Assembly: GCF_900604945.1 (NCBI RefSeq)
Contig: NZ_UWPB01000002.1
Location: 744,001-808,000 of the forward strand
Direction of reading: 5' to 3'
Source: Ruminococcus sp. Marseille-P6503
GTDB lineage: Bacteria > Bacillota > Clostridia > Oscillospirales > Ruminococcaceae
Length of the DNA: 64,000 bases
Positions within the stretch are counted from its first letter, which is position 1; each line of letters opens with the position of its first letter. Both the position numbers and the translations under genes were made by a program. Below the pieces are notes generated by a model. That model was not told where the DNA came from and did not search any database. It was given only the letters and a program-made list of their open reading frames with translations. Below, piece after piece: positions 8,393 to 15,840 of this stretch.

Positions 8393-8669
8393 ATTAAGGT
8401 TAAAAGCAGATTTTTCCTTGGGCTGTCAGGCTTCGGGAAAAGCGGAGAATCGCGTATCGTAAGGCGATCGGAAAAACGGCTTTTGCGATATGCATTAGGC
8501 TTGTGCGGATTTTGAAGAGAATGATTAAAAAGACAGTGATATTTGAGTATCGTATGAACAGTTAAAATGAGCTGACGGATAAGCGGACGGTCTGCCGTTA
8601 AAATAAAAAGAGAGATTCTGTTCTGATATTATTAACCCGGTATTTTATCCCGGGATTTGGAGGTCTGAA

Positions 8670-10721
8670 ATGGATAAGCAAATTGATTACGGAAGTTACG
8701 CCGGCTACCGTGACACCGTGCGGACTCTGACGGGAAATTTAAAGGAGCTGCTTCGGCTGAGCGAGGATATCTGCCTTGTGAATACCGCCAGGTCGATAAG
8801 GGAAACTATTGAAAAATCAGACGACGATCACTTTGAGGTCGCGATAGTGGGAGAGTTCAAGAGGGGAAAGTCTACTCTTATAAACGCTCTTCTCGGACAG
8901 GAGGTTCTGCCTGCCGACGTGCTTCCGGCAACGGCTACTCTTAACAGGGTTACATACAGCGAGGAGCCTTATGTACAGGTTGAGTACAAAAACGGTACCA
9001 GCGAGAGAGTGGATATTGACCAGCTGGAAAATTACGTTACCAAGCTTACCGCCGAAGCCGAGGAAAAAGCGGAAACCGTAAAAGAAGCCACGGTGTATTA
9101 CGATACCGATTTCTGCCGCAATAACGTGGATATAATTGACACTCCCGGCTTGAATGACGACGAGCAGATGACTAACGTCACCCTTTCAATACTTCCCAAG
9201 ATCGACGCCGCGGTGTTTGTGATCAGTGCAAATTCTCCGTTTTCGCAGTTTGAAAAGGACTTTCTTGAGAAAAAAATGCTTACTTCGGACGTGGGAAGAA
9301 TAATTTTTGTAGTCAACTGCTTCGGGACATTTTCTCAGGAGGACGAGAATAAAATAGTTGAAACCGTAAGAAGCCGAATTACAAAGTATGTAATGGATAA
9401 GGCTAAAAAGGTTATGGGAGAGGACAGCAGGGAATTTGCTGTTTATAAAAGAAAAATAGGAACTCCAAGAGTTATAGGTCTGTACGCAAAAAGAGCGCTT
9501 ACCGCCAAGACCATAGAGGATGAAAAGCTTCTGGAGGAAAGCAATTTCCCTGAATTTGAAAAGGCGCTTGAAACTATGCTTACCAAGGAAAGAGGAGTTA
9601 TTGCCCTTCAGATCCTTGCAAACAAGATAACAAATTCAGGAACGGAGATACTTCGTTCGGTAGTTATGCAGGAAAACGCTCTTATGATGGCAAACGACGA
9701 ATTTATGGAACGCTATGAGAGCGCGATAAACGAGATTGATGAGATTAGAAACAAGAAGCGTCAGGAATTTGTAAGGATAAACGACGCCGCGAATAAAGTG
9801 TTTTCAGATCTGCAGCCGGTGCTTGACAGCTACTGGACAAATATCGAGCAGGCGGCTATGGAGGTTATCGACGGATTTCAGATGTCCTCAGACGATTTCA
9901 AGAAGGATCAGCTTAAAATGGTTACTGCCAAGCTTACCGAAAAGATCAGGGAGAGCATTGAGGCAAGGGCGCAGCTTATCTGCGAGCAGATACAGAATTC
10001 CATTAATATAGCCATTAGCGTTGAAACAGAGCGTTTGCAGGGCTTTGAGGACGAATTCTTTGAATCGGTGGCCAGAATTCAGGAGATGTTTACGATTTCC
10101 GAAAGGGTCTCAAGAAACGGTAGCGGAATTGATAAAGGAATAGGCGCGGCTCTCGGCTCGTTCGGAGTAGGCGGGCTGTTCCTTGGCTTCCGTGAGGCGG
10201 GCTTCAAGGGGGCCTTGCTGGGCGGAGTAACCGGATTTGCAGGCTTTTATGCTACTTTCTATACAGCCATGTTCTTTACGGGAGTGCTTGGAATAACCGC
10301 CGCTCTTCCTGCTACCTTATGTCTTATGGCGATTGCAGGTTTGGCGGGAACGTTTTCTGCCAATTTCGCGGTGGATAAGATACTTGTCAAGGAGAGGATA
10401 GATAAGTATAAGTCAAACTTTAAAACTCAGGTCAGAAAACAATTCCATGAGCTGAAGCTGAACAACGACTTTACTGAAACCGTGCGCCGTCAGGTATTTT
10501 CAGCGTTCGAGGGATTGAAAACAAAGATCGAGAGCGAAACGGAGATAATTCTCCGCGATACTCAGGAGACTCTTGATAACTTAAACGATCTTAAAAATGA
10601 AAAGAGCAATATTTCCGAAAGGGAAATGGAACGTCTGCACGCTATCGCAGAAACCGCCAGCGCGATCGTTTCAGACGCCTATGCAGTCAGAAGAGTGCTT
10701 TCTGAGGCAATGGAAAATTAA
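8670..10721 (+). CDS. Bacterial dynamin-like GTPase, membrane-inserting (first of pair)
   Basis: A 683-residue large GTPase. It has P-loop GEFKRGKS (61-68), switch residues near PATAT (86-90), DTPG (157-160) and, at the base-recognition position, NCFG (216-219), which departs from the usual N/TKxD. Long helical stalk segments follow. At about 490-575 a glycine-rich hydrophobic stretch could form two or three membrane segments or a paddle. This is the architecture of bacterial dynamin-like proteins, which remodel or hold membranes and often work as unequal pairs. It heads an operon with an M48-like protein and a second dynamin. GGAGG lies just upstream of the ATG. Confidence 0.88.
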   Translation: MDKQIDYGSYAGYRDTVRTLTGNLKELLRLSEDICLVNTARSIRETIEKSDDDHFEVAIVGEFKRGKSTLINALLGQEVLPADVLPATATLNRVTYSEEPYVQVEYKNGTSERVDIDQLENYVTKLTAEAEEKAETVKEATVYYDTDFCRNNVDIIDTPGLNDDEQMTNVTLSILPKIDAAVFVISANSPFSQFEKDFLEKKMLTSDVGRIIFVVNCFGTFSQEDENKIVETVRSRITKYVMDKAKKVMGEDSREFAVYKRKIGTPRVIGLYAKRALTAKTIEDEKLLEESNFPEFEKALETMLTKERGVIALQILANKITNSGTEILRSVVMQENALMMANDEFMERYESAINEIDEIRNKKRQEFVRINDAANKVFSDLQPVLDSYWTNIEQAAMEVIDGFQMSSDDFKKDQLKMVTAKLTEKIRESIEARAQLICEQIQNSINIAISVETERLQGFEDEFFESVARIQEMFTISERVSRNGSGIDKGIGAALGSFGVGGLFLGFREAGFKGALLGGVTGFAGFYATFYTAMFFTGVLGITAALPATLCLMAIAGLAGTFSANFAVDKILVKERIDKYKSNFKTQVRKQFHELKLNNDFTETVRRQVFSAFEGLKTKIESETEIILRDTQETLDNLNDLKNEKSNISEREMERLHAIAETASAIVSDAYAVRRVLSEAMEN

Positions 10722-10774
10722 TTTCTGCGCTGCTGCCGGTTTTCCGGCACAGGAAAAATTAAGGAGGTACTCGA

Positions 10775-11752
10775 ATGAGCGATTCAATGGAATCCGTCAA
10801 TCCGCTTATGCAGATCGATACGGGATTTCGTTCATATCTTAACGCATATACGCGCTCCTTTCAGAATCATGTGGTGGACGGACAGCTTGACTATGCGTTC
10901 GACTCGGATTTTGCGGTAAGGCAGAAGATCACAGGGCTGACCGGCTGGAGCAAGCTTGCAAAGGCTGTAAATTCAGCGGACATTTCCGCGGAAGCAAAGC
11001 ATTTGTTTATGAAATGCAATCAGGCGGGGGCGCTGAAGTATCCCGAGCTGTATGATATTGTCAAAGTGTGTGCGGAAAGACTTGAGCTTAATTTGCCTAT
11101 AGTATTTGTAAGGGAAGATATAGATAAACCGCTGATTTATTCAGTCGCGAGCGATATAATCGAGCCGTGCATCGTCATGACCCAGAAGCTTCTGGAGCTG
11201 TGTACGGAGGAGGAGCTTCAGCTGCTTATCGGCTGCGAGGCGGGAAGGATACAGAACAATCATGCGGTCTACAATTGGGCGTTTACATATCTTAATTATA
11301 ACAGGAACGTGTATAAGCCCGCCGAGCGTTCGTATAAGCAGAGCGTAAGCAATCAGATCGTCTGTTCGCTTATCGAATGGGTGAAATACGCCGATATTAC
11401 CGCTGACAGAGCGGGGATCATCTGCATTGACAGACCGGGAAGATTTCTCGATATTTTCTGCGGACTATATAAAAAGGGATATATTGATTTTTACGGCAGA
11501 TCCGGAAAGGATCTGGACTTCGGCAAACTCAGCGGACTTCACGGCGACAATCATACGACCGCGGCAAGAAGCCTGAAATCCGACGGTTCGCTGTCGGAGC
11601 TTGAAAGGCGTCTGCTGGCGTCGGCTGAATTTTTGTCCTGTGATTCGCTGTTTGCGTGGAGAAGAGATATTGACAAGAGCGATATCCATACTATTTCCGG
11701 TCAGATATGCGACGTAAGAAGCTCTATAATTCTCGGAACGGGGGGGCAGTAG
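10775..11752 (+). CDS. M48-peptidase-like protein with degenerate zinc motif (probable pseudoprotease)
   Basis: 325 residues, no signal peptide or clear membrane segment. The middle resembles an M48 (HtpX-like) peptidase: IVMTQKLLELCTEEELQLLIGCEAGRI is followed by NNH, and further on YADITADRAG, where the family has a helix with HExxH-x-x-x-H and the ExxxDRAG motif with the third ligand. Here HExxH reads CEAGR (154-158): both zinc histidines are gone, the Glu is kept, and the DRAG element (about 211-214) is preserved. A catalytic role is therefore unlikely, and a binding or scaffold role is more plausible. It sits between two dynamin-like GTPases, 53 nt after one and 1 nt before the next. SD AAGGAGGT is strong. 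Family assignment is by motif only. Confidence 0.65.
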   Translation: MSDSMESVNPLMQIDTGFRSYLNAYTRSFQNHVVDGQLDYAFDSDFAVRQKITGLTGWSKLAKAVNSADISAEAKHLFMKCNQAGALKYPELYDIVKVCAERLELNLPIVFVREDIDKPLIYSVASDIIEPCIVMTQKLLELCTEEELQLLIGCEAGRIQNNHAVYNWAFTYLNYNRNVYKPAERSYKQSVSNQIVCSLIEWVKYADITADRAGIICIDRPGRFLDIFCGLYKKGYIDFYGRSGKDLDFGKLSGLHGDNHTTAARSLKSDGSLSELERRLLASAEFLSCDSLFAWRRDIDKSDIHTISGQICDVRSSIILGTGGQ

Positions 11753-11753
11753 T

Positions 11754-13523
11754 ATGGATGTTTACGATTACAGGGCTGCCGGAAGAGATATTGACGAAGT
11801 CCGTGAAAATATAGGCGGGCTTACTTCAGACCGGGGACTTGAGAAGATTCTCGGACGGGAATTTGCCGAAGAGCTGAGAGAATGGGAAAAAATAGTTGAA
11901 AAAAGATGCAGCGAGCCTTTTACGCTGGTTATTCTGGGAGAATTCAAAAGAGGAAAAAGTACGATAATAAACGCGCTGCTGGGCAAAGAGCTTGCGCCGT
12001 CAAACGTTTCTCCTGAAACCTATACGATAAATGAAATATCCTACGGCGATACTCCGTCTGTAGAGGCGGTTCTGGAGAACGGACAGAGGATACCGCTTAC
12101 GCTCGCGGATATAACGAGAGATCGGCTTGAAGTAAAAATGAAGCTGTTTCCGTCGAAGATATCCTATCTCGATATACGCGACAACGCTCCTATTTTAAAG
12201 GAGCTGAGGATAGTTGATACTCCGGGGCTTTCCGATCTTGACGATCTTGACAGGCAGGTAACGGAATATCTGGTCAATGCGGACGCTATTATGTACGCGG
12301 CGTCATGTCTGCTGCCGTTTTCGGAAACCGAGCTGATGTTTCTGGGAAGGCATATACAGCCGCAGAGATTCGGAATGCTTTATGTGCTGGTCAATATGAC
12401 GGACGCTTTGAACTGCCAGAATGACGTCGATAAAATAATGAACCGTTTTTCAAGGCTTGCGGAGCAGATCGTGCCTAACGCTTTTGTTTACGGCATAAGC
12501 GCCGCCGATGAGCTTAGAAGAAAGCTTGGCAGGGAACGGCTTCCCGATAAGGGAACGAGAGAGTTTTATGAAACTCAGTTTTTCAAGTTCGAGCTTTCCC
12601 TGAAGCGGGACATTATAATGCAGAAGGACGTTATAAGGACCAGACGCGTCCTGACTATGCTTGAGCAGGTCGTGAATGAAACCAGAGCAAAGATCCATAT
12701 GTTTGCCGATATGGCGGAAATGGATCAGAAAAAGCTGGAGGAAAAGACGCGCGACTTTGACGAGCAGTGTCTGCAGCTTGCTTCGGCGCTTGAGGAATGC
12801 AAGCCGGCGCTTCATCTGAGCGTTATTGAAATGCAGCAGGAAGCGGAGCAGTGGATGTACGAATTTTTTGCAGGACTGAGGATGAGTATGCTGGAGTGCC
12901 GCAAAAAGGACGAAAACGGCGAGGATATTTATTCCTCTGAGGATATTGAAAAGTATTTTTATTCGTTTCTTATGGAAAAGGTGGGCGAGGCATACCGCAC
13001 CTGCATAGAGTGCCACCGCGCCAGAATAAACGATATTGTGGAAAAAATGAGCCGCGATCTTGCCAAAAAGCTGGGGCTTCAGGATCTTTCGTCGGTAACG
13101 CAGGCAGCTTCCGCCGACCGCCTTATGATGTCGCTTAACAAAAACGTTACCCGTTCTGTAATGAGCGTAAAGCTGTTCGGAACAAGCGAAACGTTTCCTC
13201 CCGCGGCGCTGTCGGTGTTCAGCATAATCCTTAAAAAGAAAAGACAGACTGATATAATCGACATTGCTCTTGAAAATTACGACGATATAAGGATCAATAT
13301 AGTCAAGGATATAAAAAACGTATATCAGGATCTGGAGGTAAAGGCGTGTCAGCGTCTTGACGGTATATATCAGTATCAGGCTGAGGTCGGAAAGGAAGCG
13401 CTGAATCAGGCGAAGGAGATGATAGGAAGCCTGGACGTCAGAACGGTAGGCGACGCTCTGGTCAAGGCTGATGAACTGCTTGAAAAGTCTGCCGCGCTGC
13501 TTTCAAAATACGATCTGGAATAG
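11754..13523 (+). CDS. Bacterial dynamin-like GTPase (second of pair)
   Basis: A 589-residue GTPase. It has P-loop GEFKRGKS (62-69), DTPG (155-158) and NMTD (214-217), a near-canonical base-recognition motif. A long helical region follows, with strong coiled-coil character around 320-350. A short hydrophobic patch near 463-475 (PPAALSVFSIIL) may be a membrane-binding paddle; there is no full membrane span. It thus looks like the peripheral partner of the membrane-inserting dynamin two genes upstream. The start codon lies one base after the previous stop, so the genes are translationally coupled. Confidence 0.87.
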   Translation: MDVYDYRAAGRDIDEVRENIGGLTSDRGLEKILGREFAEELREWEKIVEKRCSEPFTLVILGEFKRGKSTIINALLGKELAPSNVSPETYTINEISYGDTPSVEAVLENGQRIPLTLADITRDRLEVKMKLFPSKISYLDIRDNAPILKELRIVDTPGLSDLDDLDRQVTEYLVNADAIMYAASCLLPFSETELMFLGRHIQPQRFGMLYVLVNMTDALNCQNDVDKIMNRFSRLAEQIVPNAFVYGISAADELRRKLGRERLPDKGTREFYETQFFKFELSLKRDIIMQKDVIRTRRVLTMLEQVVNETRAKIHMFADMAEMDQKKLEEKTRDFDEQCLQLASALEECKPALHLSVIEMQQEAEQWMYEFFAGLRMSMLECRKKDENGEDIYSSEDIEKYFYSFLMEKVGEAYRTCIECHRARINDIVEKMSRDLAKKLGLQDLSSVTQAASADRLMMSLNKNVTRSVMSVKLFGTSETFPPAALSVFSIILKKKRQTDIIDIALENYDDIRINIVKDIKNVYQDLEVKACQRLDGIYQYQAEVGKEALNQAKEMIGSLDVRTVGDALVKADELLEKSAALLSKYDLE

Positions 13524-13661
13524 CAGTCGAAACATCTAAGAAAAATAATATTTTGTTAATAAATGATTTGAGTGCAGGGTTTTATATTAAAAAATCCTGC
13601 ATTGTTTTTGTTGATTTTTGCTAAAATTAAATGTGAAAGTTTGGTGAAAAGTATCATTGAA

Positions 13662-13718
13662 TTGTAATCGCTATTATGTTACAATTGTATTACAATAATT
13701 AGCTGAGAACGTTATCAT
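13662..13718 (+). promoter_or_regulatory. Promoter with overlapping inverted repeats upstream of the surface-protein gene
   Basis: TTACAA (13690-13695), a 17-nt spacer and TATCAT (13713-13718) form a plausible promoter. TTGTAA (13662-13667) and TTACAA (13679-13684) are inverted repeats 11 nt apart. The near-palindrome TTGTATTACAA (13685-13695) covers the -35. The same palindrome, reversed, recurs at 52341-52351. The binding regulator is unknown. Confidence 0.5.
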
Positions 13719-13809
13719 AATGCTTGGAAAAGCTGGATTTATTTGTAACAGCATTGATACTTGCATTTTCAGCTGATTAAATTGAAATTAAAATTGGAGG
13801 AAATTGGAA

Positions 13810-15591
13810 ATGAAGTTAAACAGAATTTTAGCCGGCATGTCCGCCGCTGCTATGGCTGCTTCAATGCTCACAATGGTTACTGCTTCAGCTGCCGCTAAGC
13901 CTGCGACTATTACGGGAGATCATACTTTCGTGAGCAACAAAGAAGGAACTGCTACTGACGGCTTTGTAAAGGAAATGTATCACGCTGATTACAGCTTTTC
14001 ACCTGAGGATACGATTTATGTAAAGGTTGAAAGCACAAGCGACGCTGATACAAGCGCCTGGCAGATTGCTGTAAACGCTTATGACACAAGCTGGGGCGGC
14101 TGGTCGGCTGTAAACGGCGATGAAGGCGCACTTGAATTTACTACTACTGTCGCTGACGTTGTAGCTGTCAACTCTTCTATTAAGGAAGACTTGTCAAATC
14201 TTCAGGGAATCAATGTTGAGGTATGGAACACTGAGGTAGACGATACGATTTCCTACGAGATCAGCATCAACGGCGGCGCTTCCGAGGACGATTCTTCAAC
14301 TGTTGATTCCGAATATCCTGAGGACGCTGTATTTGCTAACGGAGGTACATCATGGAGCGGCGTTGAGTTTGACAGCGTAAAGGAAATTGCATTCGGCGCA
14401 TGGGACGGAATCTGGCTTCAGTGCGATTATCCGAAGGAAGGCATGAATGTCGCTGACGAAACAAACGCTAAGTTGGTTCTTGTACTTGAGGCTGACGAAA
14501 CAGTAACTGCCGGATCAGCAATTTTCCGCGTAGGTGACACAACTGATGAGACTCCTCATGCATACCTTGCTGAGGCTGACGGCACTACATTTACAGTTGA
14601 GATTCCTATTACAGAGCTGAAGGCTTTCCAGGACGCTGCCGGTTATGCTGCGGTAGATAGTTGGGATAACGGCTTTGCTTGCAATCTCCAGGTTGGTGCT
14701 GCCGGTAAGGTTACAGCTTATGTAACAGGTATGGCGTACACACCTCTTGAGGATTCTACAGACGATTCATCAGACACTGAAACTGAAGTTTCATACACAG
14801 CTTTCGAGATGTTTACAGATTCTCAGTGGGGCTGGGGCAACTGGGATCCTGTTGCTGACGGCGGTTTAGGTACAGACGCTGAGATCACAGGCGACGGCAC
14901 TTACACTGTAAGCATTAGCGCTGATCAGGTTGCCAAGTGGTATGACGAGGAAGGCAATGAGGTTCTTGCCGGAACAGAGGGCGCTACGCCTGCACCTGCC
15001 GTAGGCATTGGCACATGGTGCGTAGATATCCGCGGTCTTGCTGACGCGCTCGGCGTTGGAACAGATGGTCTTGGTAAAGACTTGACTGCTACCGACAAGA
15101 TGAATGTTGCTAAGGAAGGCGGTCTTACGATTACAGATGTAAATCTTATTGTAGACGGCGAGACAGTTTATACTTATGATGACGCTGACGTTCTCTTCGG
15201 CGATATCGAAGGAAACGGAAACGTTAGACTTGAAATTTACAACCAGTACGGTGAAACAGGCGGAAGCGACGGTAAGGCTGATCCTACAGCTCCTGCTGAG
15301 ATTTTGGCTCTCGCTACCGATCTTGTAGCTGAGGATGAGATCGCTGTAACATTTACAGTTAACGGTCTTCCTGAGGAGCTTCCTGAGCCTGTTGAGTCTT
15401 CCGACGACGCAAACGATTCAACTGCTGATTCTACTGATGATTCTGCTGCTTCGGCTACAGATTCCGATGCTACATCTTCCAAGGGCGACGCTTCCGGTTC
15501 TGACGCTAACCCGTCAACAGGCGCTGCTGCTCTTGCAACAGTAGGCGTGCTTCTTGCAGGCGCTGCTGTAGTAGCTACAAAGAAGAAGTAA
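13810..15591 (+). CDS. Secreted surface protein with NPxTG wall-anchoring signal
   Basis: 593 residues. It starts with a Sec signal peptide (basic start, then alanine-rich hydrophobic core ending ASAAA). It ends with an Asp/Ser-rich spacer, NPSTG, a hydrophobic segment and KKK, the layout of a sortase substrate with NPxTG instead of LPxTG. The body contains Trp-rich beta-type modules (TSWSGVEFDSVKEIAFGAWDG, with a related unit around SQWGWGNWDPV). These resemble carbohydrate-binding or adhesion modules, but I recognise no named family. The ATG at 13810 has GGAGG 9 nt upstream. The gene is transcribed alone. Confidence 0.75.
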   Translation: MKLNRILAGMSAAAMAASMLTMVTASAAAKPATITGDHTFVSNKEGTATDGFVKEMYHADYSFSPEDTIYVKVESTSDADTSAWQIAVNAYDTSWGGWSAVNGDEGALEFTTTVADVVAVNSSIKEDLSNLQGINVEVWNTEVDDTISYEISINGGASEDDSSTVDSEYPEDAVFANGGTSWSGVEFDSVKEIAFGAWDGIWLQCDYPKEGMNVADETNAKLVLVLEADETVTAGSAIFRVGDTTDETPHAYLAEADGTTFTVEIPITELKAFQDAAGYAAVDSWDNGFACNLQVGAAGKVTAYVTGMAYTPLEDSTDDSSDTETEVSYTAFEMFTDSQWGWGNWDPVADGGLGTDAEITGDGTYTVSISADQVAKWYDEEGNEVLAGTEGATPAPAVGIGTWCVDIRGLADALGVGTDGLGKDLTATDKMNVAKEGGLTITDVNLIVDGETVYTYDDADVLFGDIEGNGNVRLEIYNQYGETGGSDGKADPTAPAEILALATDLVAEDEIAVTFTVNGLPEELPEPVESSDDANDSTADSTDDSAASATDSDATSSKGDASGSDANPSTGAAALATVGVLLAGAAVVATKKK

Positions 15592-15611
15592 TTTAATTAC
15601 TGATATTAAAT

Positions 15612-15642
15612 AAAGCTCGCTTTAAGCGGGCTTTATTTTTTT
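15612..15642 (+). terminator. Intrinsic terminator of the NPxTG protein gene
   Basis: A 10-bp stem (15612-15621 with 15625-15634, one G-U pair) with a 3-nt loop is followed by ATTTTTTTT. Confidence 0.85.
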
Positions 15643-15653
15643 GTAAAAATCTC

Positions 15654-15704
15654 TTGACAGATTTCATTCTATGCGTTATACTTAATATACACCCCCTAGG
15701 GGTG
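15654..15704 (+). promoter_or_regulatory. Copper-operon promoter and CsoR operator
   Basis: TTGACA (15654-15659), a 17-nt spacer and TATACT (15677-15682). Immediately downstream, covering the transcription start, is the G/C-block palindrome CACCCCCTAGGGGTG (15690-15704), followed by GGGGTG. Such C-tract/G-tract palindromes are typical CsoR operators, and csoR is the last gene of the operon, which implies autoregulation. Confidence 0.8.
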
Positions 15705-15840
15705 GGGGTGATAGAATAAGAGTACAAATACGGCAGAAAATATAACTGTAATTAATATTCCGGCTTTTAGAGCGGCATTTTGAAATTACAGCTCGCTGTG
15801 CTGACCTGCCGGAGCATACTGTAATGAAGGGATGAGTTTA

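Noticed and set aside
8399-8669. Cyclic di-GMP or cyclic di-AMP riboswitch in the dynamin leader
   Set aside because: No match by eye to the conserved cores of those riboswitches.
10775-11752. Active M48 metalloprotease
   Set aside because: The HExxH motif reads CEAGR, so two zinc ligands are missing; called a probable pseudoprotease instead.
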